From an uncultured Pseudomonadales bacterium (lineage in GTDB: Bacteria; Pseudomonadota; Gammaproteobacteria; Pseudomonadales; Azotimanducaceae): a stretch of 64,000 nucleotides of DNA. The notes beneath the pieces are model-generated. The model searched no databases, was not told the origin of the DNA, and saw nothing but the letters and a program-made list of their open reading frames with translations. The position numbers and the translations under genes were made by a program. The stretch covers positions 1,488,001-1,552,000 of the forward strand of contig CATOTI010000002.1 in NCBI GenBank assembly GCA_951813295.1, written 5' to 3'. Shown piece by piece: positions 17,336 through 26,131 of this stretch; within the stretch, counting starts at the first letter, position 1, and each line of letters starts with the position of its first letter.

Positions 17336-17748
17336 ATGGCGATCACCGACAACACTGCCTGGGACGAATTCATCACCGCGCACCGCTGGGCGACGCTCAC
17401 GACGCTGCGTACGTCGGGCTCACCAGTGTCCTCGATCATCGCTTACGCCCGGGACGGTGACACCCTCGTTATCAGTACCCCTGGCGGGACGTTCAACGCT
17501 CGAGCATCGAGCGCGATCCGCGCGTGAACGTCTGCATCATGAACAACGCTGAACCCTTCAATTTCGTCTCGATCGAGGGCCGCGCCTCGGTCGAACACGA
17601 TCGTCTCGAGGAATCGACGCGGCTCGTCTTCGACAACATCGTCGAGACGGGCTACCAGCTTCCCGATGATCTTCCCGCCTGGCTCGATCGGCAGCGCCGC
17701 GTGATTCTGCGCGTCGCACCGGACCGTGTTTATGGCGTGATCCGCTGA
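17336..17748 (+). pseudogene. PPOX split-barrel flavoprotein with a one-base frameshift
   Basis: Two adjacent frames together encode one protein of about 138 residues of the F420/FMN-dependent PPOX class. The first runs from a strongly supported ATG (GGAAGGAG upstream) through FITAHRWATLTTLRTSG to VISTPGGTF, then stops at 17525-17527. The second carries the expected continuation I-E-R-D-P-R-V-N-V-C, FVSIEGRASVEHD and RVILRVAPDRVYGV. The switch lies between about 17495 and 17502 and fits loss of one base. The stop and the second frame's GTG overlap as GTGA, so reinitiation is conceivable. A sequencing error is an alternative. It sits between two P450 genes in the same direction. Confidence 0.75.
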
Positions 17749-17761
17749 AAGGACGAAATCC

Positions 17762-19135
17762 GTGAGCCAGAACGAGAGCGACAAGACGCCGTACACACCC
17801 GTCGAACCCGAGCGTCTCGACGACATCAACCTGCTCGACCCGGCAGTGCAGAACTGTCCCTACCGCGCCTATTCGATCCTGCGAGACGAAGCCCCGGTGT
17901 GGCGTGATCCGAAGACCGGCTTCTACGTCATCACTCGCTTCGAGGATCTGCGCACGGCATTGCTCGATACCAAACGTTTCTCGAGCGACATGCGCTCGAC
18001 CGGTACCAGCCGAGACGCGCTCGACTCGGAGCGATCGAGACGCATTTACGATCTGTTCAAGGAGAAAGGCTGGGTCCCGTCGGCCACGCTCGCCGGCCGC
18101 AACGACCCGAATCACAAACAGCTACGAGCGATGTTCAACGAGGCGTTCCGCCCGAAGAAGATCGAGGCGATGGATTCCTTCGTTCGCGATACGGCTTATG
18201 AGCTGATCGATGCGTTCGTCGAGGACGGTCAATGCGACTGGGTGAAGCAGCTCGCGATCCCGCTACCGCTCATCGTCATCGGCCACCAGATGGGCGCGCC
18301 GGCCGAGGACATCTGGCGGATCAAGGAATGGACCGACGCGTTCGCCAACCGCATCGGCCTCATGCAACCGGAATCCGAGGAGATCCGTTCAGTCGAACTC
18401 GAGATCGAGGCACAGCACTACTTTCAACCGATCTTCGAACGGCTCCGCCGAGAGCCCGACGACTCGCTCCTGAGCGAACTCGTGAACCGCGTGATTCCCG
18501 AGTGGGGCCGCCCGCTCAACGACAACGAACTGCACGCCGAGATGATGGGCGACACGTTCGTCGGCGGTTCCGAGACCACCACCAATGCGATCAGCTTCGG
18601 CATGAAGCTCCTGATCGAGCAGCCGGTCGTGTGGGAGAAGCTCAAATCGAATCCGGAGAAGTACCTGCGCACCTTCTGTGAGGAGGTCGTGCGTCTCGAA
18701 AGCCCAGTCCAGAGCCTCTTCCGCTCGGCAGCGGAAGACATCGAGATGGGTGGGGTGACCATTCCGAAGGGATCGATCGTCAACATGCGCTTCGCGGCCG
18801 CGAACCGCGACGAACGCGAGTTCGATGGTCCCACCGAACTTGATCTCGAGCGCGCCAAGCCGGGTCGTCATCTCGGCTTCGGCAGCGGTACCCATCATTG
18901 CCTTGGCGCGCCCCTGGCCCGGCGCGAGATGTACTGGGCGTTTCGGGCACTCATCGATCGTATCGAGGACATGCGCTTTGTCCCCGGCGCCAACGACTTC
19001 GAAGTTGTACCGAGCGTTCTACTTCGGGCGATGCGCGAACTGCATATCGAGTTCGAGGCGCTACCTGTTGATGAACGTCGATCACCCGAGGCGGACGAAA
19101 GCTCGGGGGCGAGCGACCGGGGCGACGAGACCTGA
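17762..19135 (+). CDS. Cytochrome P450 (canonical)
   Basis: A 457-residue bacterial P450 with complete motifs. The I-helix reads TFVGGSETTTNAISFG. The ExxR is in EEVVRLESPVQ. The heme loop is LGFGSGTHHCLGAPLARRE with the ligand near Cys380. The GTG start has AAGGAC upstream and lies 13 bases after the flavoprotein remnant. It is less similar to the preceding two P450s than they are to each other, so it is probably a separate acquisition within one operon. The C-terminus has an acidic, low-complexity tail. Substrate unknown. Confidence 0.92.
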   Translation: MSQNESDKTPYTPVEPERLDDINLLDPAVQNCPYRAYSILRDEAPVWRDPKTGFYVITRFEDLRTALLDTKRFSSDMRSTGTSRDALDSERSRRIYDLFKEKGWVPSATLAGRNDPNHKQLRAMFNEAFRPKKIEAMDSFVRDTAYELIDAFVEDGQCDWVKQLAIPLPLIVIGHQMGAPAEDIWRIKEWTDAFANRIGLMQPESEEIRSVELEIEAQHYFQPIFERLRREPDDSLLSELVNRVIPEWGRPLNDNELHAEMMGDTFVGGSETTTNAISFGMKLLIEQPVVWEKLKSNPEKYLRTFCEEVVRLESPVQSLFRSAAEDIEMGGVTIPKGSIVNMRFAAANRDEREFDGPTELDLERAKPGRHLGFGSGTHHCLGAPLARREMYWAFRALIDRIEDMRFVPGANDFEVVPSVLLRAMRELHIEFEALPVDERRSPEADESSGASDRGDET

Positions 19136-19148
19136 GGGGCCGCGCTCG

Positions 19149-20591
19149 CTAAATGCCCAGCGCCGGCGGTTCGATACCAAACGTCTCGCAGGCGAGATTG
19201 ACGGTTAGATCGTCGATCAGCTCGAACGCGTCTGCTTCGTCGAGCCGGCCTTCCTCGACCTGCTCGGCCAGAAAACGCGCATCCATTCGCCGTGCGACGT
19301 CATGCCGCGCCGGAATCGACAGCAAAGCGCGGGTGTCGTCATTGAACCCGCACGTGTTGTAGAAGCCCGCCGTTTCGATCGTTTCATGGCGGTGGCGTTG
19401 CATGCCGTTGGGGCTATCGTGGAACCACCAGGGCGGGCCGAGACGAAGACACGGCCAATGACCAGCGAGCGGCGCCAGTTCGCGCGCGTAGGTCGACTCG
19501 TCGAGCGTGTACAGCACGAACCTGAAATCGGCGCTGTTGCCGTAGCGGTTCAAGAGGGGTTCGAGCGAACGCACGAACTCCGCTGTCACCGGAATGTCCG
19601 CGCCCCGGTCCGGCCCGTACCGCTCGAGAAGCGCTTTGTTCTGGTTGCGAAAACTGCCCGGGTGGAGCTGCATCGTCATACCGTCCTCGACCGACATGCC
19701 GGCCATCTCGGTCAGCATCTGGGCGCGGAAGCGTTCGGTCTCCTCCAAGCTGGCGGTTCCAGCGCGCGCCGCGTCTAGAAGACGCTGACATTCACGCGGT
19801 TCGAGATCGGCCGTTTGCGCCGTCGGGTGCCCATGGTCCGTCGCCGTCGCCCCGAAGGAGCGAAAGAACTCGCGGCGTGTTCGAAGCGCGTTTAAGTACC
19901 CGGCAAAGCTGTGGGTGTCCTCGCGAGTCAGCTCCGCCAGTTCGTCGATCCGCTCTTCAAAACCCGGCAAATCCGGATTCAGCACGTCATCGGGCCGGAA
20001 CGTGGTGACGACCCGGTCGTTCCAACCGTCGGCCTTCAGCGTCGCGTGGTGGATGAGCGGATCGAGCGCGCCTTCCGTCGTCGCGATGAAATGCACGCAG
20101 AAGCGATCGAGCAATGCCCGCGGTCGGAACTCCGGTTGCGCGAGACAGTCGTTGATTTGATCGAAGATCCGATCGGCGGTGTTCGCCGACGGCTGGACCT
20201 CGACGCCGAAAACTTGCGCGAGCGCGGTCTCCAGCCACATCCGAGACGGCGTCGCCCGGAAGAGATGCCAGTTCGCCGCGAACGTGCGGAACGCTTCGCG
20301 CGGTGAGGCAACCTGATCGCGGGATTCACCGGCCGCCGCGACGCCGAGCGCGGACAGCGGAATACCCTGGCTGTAGAACATGCGCAAGACATAGTGATCT
20401 GGTGTGACGAGGAGATCCGTCGCGTTCTCGAATGGCGTATCGAGCGCGAACCACGCCGGATCGGTATGGCCATGGGGGCTTACGATCGGATAGTCGCAGA
20501 CCCGATCGTAGAGCGCGCGGGCGAGAGCCTGCGCTCGTCCTTGGCGAGGCAGCAGCCGATCGGGATCGAGCGTGAGCGGTCGTTCACTCAT
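19149..20591 (-). CDS. uxaC: Glucuronate (uronate) isomerase
   Basis: A 480-residue uronate isomerase that converts glucuronate to fructuronate and galacturonate to tagaturonate. It begins MSERPLTLDPDRLLP, the usual family start, and has the metal site SPHGHTDPAWF near residue 35. A long central region follows with AGMSVEDGMTMQLHPGSFRNQN, and the C-terminus reads FYNTCGFNDDTRAL. Length matches the family (about 470). The frame is open upstream for another 246 codons, but that part has no homology and antisense composition, so I placed the start at 20591. Divergent from fructuronate reductase, the next pathway step. Confidence 0.93.
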   Translation of the reverse strand: MSERPLTLDPDRLLPRQGRAQALARALYDRVCDYPIVSPHGHTDPAWFALDTPFENATDLLVTPDHYVLRMFYSQGIPLSALGVAAAGESRDQVASPREAFRTFAANWHLFRATPSRMWLETALAQVFGVEVQPSANTADRIFDQINDCLAQPEFRPRALLDRFCVHFIATTEGALDPLIHHATLKADGWNDRVVTTFRPDDVLNPDLPGFEERIDELAELTREDTHSFAGYLNALRTRREFFRSFGATATDHGHPTAQTADLEPRECQRLLDAARAGTASLEETERFRAQMLTEMAGMSVEDGMTMQLHPGSFRNQNKALLERYGPDRGADIPVTAEFVRSLEPLLNRYGNSADFRFVLYTLDESTYARELAPLAGHWPCLRLGPPWWFHDSPNGMQRHRHETIETAGFYNTCGFNDDTRALLSIPARHDVARRMDARFLAEQVEEGRLDEADAFELIDDLTVNLACETFGIEPPALGI

Positions 20592-20714
20592 CAAACGCAA
20601 CCAGTCGAATAACCAGGAAAGGTTGCGTGATCGACCCGGCGACCACCAGCGGTTTGGTTTGCCGCCAGGCAAATGGCAGGGTGCGTCGATCAGAAAATAG
20701 GAGCGATCATCAGC

Positions 20715-22193
20715 ATGAGCGCCGAACGACTGGACCCCGCAACAGCAGCACGACTTCCCAGTGACGTCGAGCGCCCCGCGCGGGCCGTGGCGGCCGCGGG
20801 CGTCGGGATCGTGCACTTGGGCCCCGGTGCTTTCCATCGCGCTCACCAGGCGGCGTACACCCAAGCCGCGATGGCGGTGGCCGGCGGCAACTGGGCGATT
20901 CGAACGGTCGCGCTCCGCTCGGATCGCGCGCGTCTTGCCCTCGAGCCGCAAGCGGGCCTCTACACGCTCCGTGAGCGCGGCACCGAAACCGATCGCTGGA
21001 CATTGCAGGCTGCCATCCGCGACGTGGTAACCGCATCGAATGACGCCGCGAGCGGCCTCGACACGCTCATCGACCCGAACGTGCACGTGCTCACGCTCAC
21101 CGTTACCGAAGCGGGCTACGCGCTCGACACGAGCGGTTCGCTGGATCATTCCCACCCGGACGTGGTGCACGATCTCGAATCGCCCGCCGTGCCCTGCTCG
21201 GCACCAGGCTGGGTCGCCGCCGCACTCGCGGCACGTCGACGGATCGATGCCCCGCTGACCGTCTTCAGCTGTGACAACCTGCGTTCGAATGGCCGCGCGC
21301 TCGAACGCGCCGTCAGGGATTTCATCCAAGCGACCGATCCATCGCTACTCGGCTGGGTCGATGACAACGTCACGTTTCCGAATGCCATGGTCGACCGGAT
21401 CGTGCCCGCCACCCGGCCCGCTGAACTCGACGAAGCCGCAAAGGCCTTGACCGTCCGTGACGATGCCCATACCGCGTGTGAACCCTTCACCGAATGGGTG
21501 ATCGAGAAGAGATTCGCGACTCTCATCCCGGCATGGGAAACCGTCGGCGCCAAGCTCGTCGACGACGTCGCTACCTTCGAAGAGACGAAGCTCAAGCTCT
21601 TGAACGGCGCGCATTCGTCGCTCGTCTATGCCGCATGCGCACTCGACATCGAATACGTGCACGAGGCGATGGGCCACCCGGTGCTCGAGCGGTATCTCCG
21701 GCGCCTCTTGGACGACGAGATTCGCCCACACGTCGTCGCGCCGCCCGGCGAGGACCTCGTCGCGAGGATCGATACCGTTCTCGATCGCTTCCGCAACCCC
21801 CACCTCGGCCATCGCTGCGCCCAGATCGCCATGGACGGATCGCTCAAGATTCGCGAGCGCTTGCTACCCGTCGCAGAAACGGCACTCAACGAAGGCCGAT
21901 CAATACCCCTTCTCACGACCGCACTCGCGTGCTGGCTCCATCACGTCGTTCGTCACGCCGAACCAGGAGCGCCAGCGCTTCTGGATGCACGTGCCGATCA
22001 AGTGCTCGAGATCGCTCGCGGCTGGACACCCACACGGGATGCGGGCCAGGACCGAGCCGTCGTCAAGCAACTCATGGGACCCAAGCTCGGGGCCGACGAC
22101 GCCTGGGTCCGTGGGATCAGCGAAACCACCCGCGCCCTCCGCGAACGCGGCGTCGAGGCCGTGCTCGAGGACGCAGCGCGACGCGAAGGCTAG
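20715..22193 (+). CDS. uxuB: Fructuronate reductase (mannitol dehydrogenase family)
   Basis: A 492-residue long-chain NAD-dependent polyol dehydrogenase. The N-terminal Rossmann segment is GIVHLGPGAFHRAHQA. The central signature F-P-N-A-M-V-D-R-I-V is the family pattern, and KLKLLNGAHSSLVYA contains the catalytic lysine region. UxuB reduces fructuronate to mannonate, the step after UxaC, and the two are divergent with about 120 bases between starts. I prefer fructuronate reductase over mannitol dehydrogenase because of this pairing. The ATG at 20715 follows AGGAG. The stop shares a CTAG with the convergent neighbour. Confidence 0.88.
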   Translation: MSAERLDPATAARLPSDVERPARAVAAAGVGIVHLGPGAFHRAHQAAYTQAAMAVAGGNWAIRTVALRSDRARLALEPQAGLYTLRERGTETDRWTLQAAIRDVVTASNDAASGLDTLIDPNVHVLTLTVTEAGYALDTSGSLDHSHPDVVHDLESPAVPCSAPGWVAAALAARRRIDAPLTVFSCDNLRSNGRALERAVRDFIQATDPSLLGWVDDNVTFPNAMVDRIVPATRPAELDEAAKALTVRDDAHTACEPFTEWVIEKRFATLIPAWETVGAKLVDDVATFEETKLKLLNGAHSSLVYAACALDIEYVHEAMGHPVLERYLRRLLDDEIRPHVVAPPGEDLVARIDTVLDRFRNPHLGHRCAQIAMDGSLKIRERLLPVAETALNEGRSIPLLTTALACWLHHVVRHAEPGAPALLDARADQVLEIARGWTPTRDAGQDRAVVKQLMGPKLGADDAWVRGISETTRALRERGVEAVLEDAARREG

Positions 22194-23473
22194 ACGCGGC
22201 GATATTGGATCCGATCGGCACTCGCCCAGAGGCCGAGCGCCGGGTTGCTGATGTAGAAGATTCGCTCGCCGTTGATCGTGTTCCAGCCGTCGCGGAGCCT
22301 ATCCATCGGATACGCCGCGAGCGCCTCCGCCAGATCGCCGAAGCGATAGCCGACCCCTTCGATCTCCTCGCGCGACAACCCACCCGCGCAGTAAGTCACC
22401 GAGAACCGGCCTTCGGTGCTGCCGTGAATCAAATGCGCCGCCGCCGACAGATTCTCCTGAAGGTCGTCGTTCGCATCGACCGCCGCCATGATCTCGGACG
22501 TCGTCCGGTAGCCGTACTGGCGAATCAAGCCGTCGATCACCGGATCCTCACCGAAACTTTTCACGCCAGGCGCTAACACGATCAACTCCCCCGCATCCGC
22601 GATCGCCATCCGCGTGCGGTAGATCGACTTGTTACCGAGCCACGTACTCTTGAACTCATCGGGCGGCAGATACACGACGATCTTCTCGATCGGCTCATCC
22701 AGCACGGTGAAATTGACCTCGACCGAAAGCGCCGCCGCGGCTTCGAAGCACTCAGGATCGTCGCCGATGAAAAGCCCGCGCGTCACCGTCTCGCCCGCCT
22801 CGTCGGTACCGATCACCGTCTGCACGTAAAGCAACGGTAGACTGCCGCAGTAGATTCGTTCGGCCTCGTTCAGGATCAAACGCAACGGCGTGTTCGCCCG
22901 CCCCATCATGCGCTCCATCCCATAAGCCGCTCCGATGAAGTGGCTCTCGTTGATCCCCCGACTACCGCCCGTACCGATGAAGATGTTCTTGTTGTAGTTC
23001 GCCATGCCGATCACCTCGTGCGGCACGACCTGACCGATCGAGACGACGAGATCGTGTCCACCTTCCCAGATGAGCTTGTTCAACTGGGCCGGCCACGGCT
23101 CACGCCAGATGCCTTGGGTCACTTCTTCCACGAACGACGCCGGTACCTCGCCGATCGTCACCACGTCGTCGCGCCAGCGGTGCTCACGGAAGAGATCCGC
23201 GGGTACCCCGGCATACATGTCCGCGATCTGCGCCGGGGTCATCGGATGATGGGTTCCCAAGGCCGGTAGAACGTCCTTCACGGCGCCACCGAAATGATCG
23301 TAGGTCGCTCGCGTCAGAATCCCCGCCCGGCTGTGATAGCGCGTGAAATCGGGCGGCACAACCAACACGCGTTCCCGCGCCCCGAGATCGCGATAGACGC
23401 CGGCGGCGAGTTCCGCCAGTTCGCGGTCGGAGATGACGGTATTGGCTGAGCCTTCGGCAAGATGGAGCGTCAT
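22190..23473 (-). CDS. LarA-like (lactate racemase domain) protein
   Basis: A 427-residue protein of the LarA/DUF2088 family. In characterised lactate racemase the enzyme uses a nickel-pincer nucleotide on a Lys. Family segments are VLVVPPDFTRYHSRAGIL, PALGTHHPMT, VVSIGQVVPHEVIGMANYNKN and GTGGSRGINESHF. The region where LarA has its lysine and two conserved His is present, but I cannot assign ligands firmly. The position next to uxaC/uxuB suggests a sugar-acid epimerase or racemase role, as in the broader family, rather than lactate racemase. The ATG at 23473 is chosen over an upstream TTG. Confidence 0.82.
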   Translation of the reverse strand: MTLHLAEGSANTVISDRELAELAAGVYRDLGARERVLVVPPDFTRYHSRAGILTRATYDHFGGAVKDVLPALGTHHPMTPAQIADMYAGVPADLFREHRWRDDVVTIGEVPASFVEEVTQGIWREPWPAQLNKLIWEGGHDLVVSIGQVVPHEVIGMANYNKNIFIGTGGSRGINESHFIGAAYGMERMMGRANTPLRLILNEAERIYCGSLPLLYVQTVIGTDEAGETVTRGLFIGDDPECFEAAAALSVEVNFTVLDEPIEKIVVYLPPDEFKSTWLGNKSIYRTRMAIADAGELIVLAPGVKSFGEDPVIDGLIRQYGYRTTSEIMAAVDANDDLQENLSAAAHLIHGSTEGRFSVTYCAGGLSREEIEGVGYRFGDLAEALAAYPMDRLRDGWNTINGERIFYISNPALGLWASADRIQYRRV

Positions 23474-23685
23474 TGAGATCCACAACGCGCCTATAAACGG
23501 CGCTCGATCGATGACCGGATGCTCACCGTTCTTCCCTGAAGCCGCAAGAACGATACCGTCGGCAGGCGTTTTCCTCTAACGCTTGAGTTGGAAGGCTTCG
23601 ACGGCGGCAACCATCATAGAATCAATACTCTGGCCGGCACGCGAATGAGCGGGTCATGGCAGTCCCGAATTAGACGAGGCTCGTG

Positions 23686-24720
23686 ATGAAAATCGAAGAC
23701 TGGCCTTCGGCCAAAACCACCCCGGCCTTGTACCGGGAACTCAAGGCGTTGGGCCTGTTGGAACATCTGGCGGAGTTGGAAGCCTTTGGGTTTACCGTAC
23801 TGCCGCCGGAGAAGGTTGGGCCGCAGGAGCAACATGACGCCGCCCGCGAGGCGGTGTTGCGGATCGCCTGTGAACGAAAACAATGTGCGGTTGATGAGCT
23901 GGCGGCGGTTTTCTCAGACGGCCAGGAGTTACTGCGTTTTGTGCTCTGGGATGATCCAGTCTTCGAAAAACTGGTGTTGCATCCGGCCGCGCTGGGTCTC
24001 ATTCAGTGGCTGGTAGGTACCGATTGCATCCTGAGTCTGTGTAATGCCTGGGTGAAGGGCAAAGGCGATTCCCGAACCGCAATCCATGCCGACTGGGCGC
24101 AGTTCGACATGCCAACCATGGCGGTTGAGGCGTATGGCGCTAACTTCAACTATCTGCTGACTGATTACTCAAAAGAGGACGGCGGTCTGTCCTTCGTCCC
24201 GGGGAGCCATCGCTGGCGACGCTGGCCTTCGTCAGAAGAAGCAGCCTACTGGGCGGACAATGCGCAGGTGATCGAGGCGCCAGCGGGCTCCATGATCATC
24301 TGGGGCGATCACACCTGGCATGGTTCGTATCCGAAGACCACCGATGGTCTGCGGTTGATGGTTCTTGGCATGTACAACCGGCCACACATGCAGACCCAGG
24401 AAGCGTACCGACAAACGGTGACGAACGAAGCCCTGGCGCGCAATCCGCGCCGCTTTGCACGCCTGATGAACGTCTATAACGCGATGCCGTGGGGGAAAAC
24501 GCCCGACTACGCCAAAGCGATGCAAGCGCCCCAGGGTTACCTGAGTCTGTTGGATGATGAGCCGGCCGGTGACTCACAGCAGGTCCCCGTCGACGCTGAC
24601 TTCCACACCTACGATCAGAAAACCGGCGAGATGATCAAGCAACAGATGAGCAGCAAGATCGTGTCTTTTGCTGATCTGTACAAAGGCCAACCCGCGGCTC
24701 GCCCGAAGGCTTCAGAGTAG
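23686..24720 (+). CDS. Phytanoyl-CoA dioxygenase (PhyH) family protein
   Basis: A 344-residue Fe(II)/2-oxoglutarate dioxygenase of the PhyH family. The facial triad is readable: HxD in AIHADWAQFD (about residue 126) and a distal His in WGDHTWHGSYP. Arg in GLRLMVLGMYNRP would bind 2-oxoglutarate. GGLSFVPGSHRW is the family strand before the distal His. Codon choice (more CTG, GTT, TTG and GGG, fewer CTC and TCG) and a slightly lower GC content differ from both neighbours, which suggests recent transfer. The ATG follows GAGG. About 210 bases without a gene precede it. Substrate unknown. Confidence 0.87.
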   Translation: MKIEDWPSAKTTPALYRELKALGLLEHLAELEAFGFTVLPPEKVGPQEQHDAAREAVLRIACERKQCAVDELAAVFSDGQELLRFVLWDDPVFEKLVLHPAALGLIQWLVGTDCILSLCNAWVKGKGDSRTAIHADWAQFDMPTMAVEAYGANFNYLLTDYSKEDGGLSFVPGSHRWRRWPSSEEAAYWADNAQVIEAPAGSMIIWGDHTWHGSYPKTTDGLRLMVLGMYNRPHMQTQEAYRQTVTNEALARNPRRFARLMNVYNAMPWGKTPDYAKAMQAPQGYLSLLDDEPAGDSQQVPVDADFHTYDQKTGEMIKQQMSSKIVSFADLYKGQPAARPKASE

Positions 24721-24834
24721 GGCGCGCTGCGTGCGTCCTCGGCTCCTGCGTCATCACTTCCTGGCCGAGTCGACAGGGCAAACGGATCGCCATCAGCGCC
24801 GTTTCATCACGCTGAGTTGGCGTCTAGCGAGCGA

Positions 24835-25887
24835 CTACTGTCCGGCGAGCGCTTCGGCAACCGCTACGGTCCGCTCGATGAGTTCCTCGAGTGACACTTC
24901 GCTCATCCCAGCAATCGAAAGGCCGACCGTATCGTTCCACGGATCCGTCCACACCGTCGGCACGTCCCCGGCGAGGCCCCACAAGCCGCCCACCGTCGCA
25001 CCGTTACAGTCCGTGTCCCAACCAGCCGCGACCGCTTCGCCGATCGCAGCGCCGTAGTCGGACTCAAAGCTCAACAGCGCCCAGACGACGAGGGCTAAGT
25101 TATTCAGCGTGTGCACGGGCGATAAGTCGCCGTATCGCGCGTGCAGGGCCGCGGGTGCGTCGTCGTGCCCGACCAGCGATTCCCCGAATCGAACGGCCTC
25201 GATCGCCTCCTCGGTGGCGAGTTCTTCCATCGCCCGGTGCACGGCGTCCGTCATGTTGTCCGCCACCGGGATGGCTGCCCCACACGCCGCGACGAACACT
25301 GCGCCATCGACACCAGCGCCGCGGTGTGAGAGCTCCGCATCCGCCCGGGCGAGGCGCGCGGCTAAACCAGGATTGCCCGGGTTGACCCAGCCATAGACGT
25401 CGGTCCGAATCTGCGCACCGATCCAATCGTTGTAGGGATTGTCCGAACACTTGCCGAGGTCGAACGTCGGTTCACCGCCGAACGCGAACGCCATGTCCAT
25501 TTCGTTGGCGAGCGTGATGTAGGCCGACCTCTCCGCCGTAAAGACGAATCCGATCGGCAGACGATTCAGCCAGGTCCTCGCCACGTCCGCCGTCGTCAGT
25601 TCGGCGCCATGGCGCTCGAGCATCAAGAGCGAGAGCACCGAGTAGTGGATGTCGTCGTCGGGTTCCGAACGGGTGATGTGGCCCCGGCAGCAAGGCTGAT
25701 GCAACCCCGCACCCTCCTCGAACGGCACGTAGTCCCTGAGCGGCAAGGCACCGACGCGGTTCAGAAACGCCTGCAGGTTGTCGAAACCACCGCGCATCGA
25801 CATTCGCTCAATGGGCTTGCCCAGCATGCAGCCCGAGATCCGGCCTCTCCAAGCCTGTTCGATTCGATTTCGATCAACCTGAGTCAT
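24835..25887 (-). CDS. ADP-ribosylglycohydrolase family protein
   Basis: A 350-residue DraG/ARH-fold protein. The N-terminal GRISGCMLGKPIE is the family opening. The first metal site is SEPDDDIHYSVL, and the C-terminal metal site is GWDTDCNGATVGGLWG. Characterised relatives remove ADP-ribose from proteins or nucleic acids, or act on related N-glycosidic substrates; many environmental paralogues are uncharacterised. The ATG at 25887 follows AGAAGG and gives a normal length; the frame stays open upstream into a repeat region and is not coding there. Confidence 0.87.
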   Translation of the reverse strand: MTQVDRNRIEQAWRGRISGCMLGKPIERMSMRGGFDNLQAFLNRVGALPLRDYVPFEEGAGLHQPCCRGHITRSEPDDDIHYSVLSLLMLERHGAELTTADVARTWLNRLPIGFVFTAERSAYITLANEMDMAFAFGGEPTFDLGKCSDNPYNDWIGAQIRTDVYGWVNPGNPGLAARLARADAELSHRGAGVDGAVFVAACGAAIPVADNMTDAVHRAMEELATEEAIEAVRFGESLVGHDDAPAALHARYGDLSPVHTLNNLALVVWALLSFESDYGAAIGEAVAAGWDTDCNGATVGGLWGLAGDVPTVWTDPWNDTVGLSIAGMSEVSLEELIERTVAVAEALAGQ

Positions 25888-25975
25888 TGAACGCCTTCTG
25901 CCTGCCGCGACCAGTGAGACCGCTAGCGTACGACAGCAAACGACGCCTTGTCGCAAACAGCACAGGTTGCGTAAT

Positions 25976-26113
25976 GACTCTCCGGCAATGGACACCCAAA
26001 TCGTCGGCATTCGCTTACCCCACCGAAGGCGAAGACTCCGGCCCCGCACATCGAAGCCCGCGTGGGTGTCCACGGCTCAGGCGAGGCCAAGGTGGGTGTC
26101 CACGGCTCAAGGA
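25976..26113. repeat. Solo copy of the RAYT-associated REP ends (no transposase)
   Basis: About 138 bases combine the left and right ends of the transposase-linked repeats near 29.7-31.1 kb. The left end (from 25976) has CCGGCAATGGACACCC and continues AAATCGTCGGCATTCGCTTA. The right end has two copies of TGGGTGTCCACGGCTCA, at 26063 and 26093. TGGACACCCA and TGGGTGTCCA are reverse complements, so the copy is an inverted-repeat structure. It lies between the ADP-ribosylglycohydrolase start and the stop of the sugar dehydrogenase. It looks like a non-autonomous, MITE/BIME-like derivative that the nearby RAYT may act on. Confidence 0.78.
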
Positions 26114-26131
26114 GTCGACGATAGCTCGGGG

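Noticed and set aside
20592-21329. Long N-terminal extension of the uronate isomerase frame
   Set aside because: The frame is open, but the extra residues have no family similarity and lie antisense to the uxuB coding region; UxaC starts at 20591.
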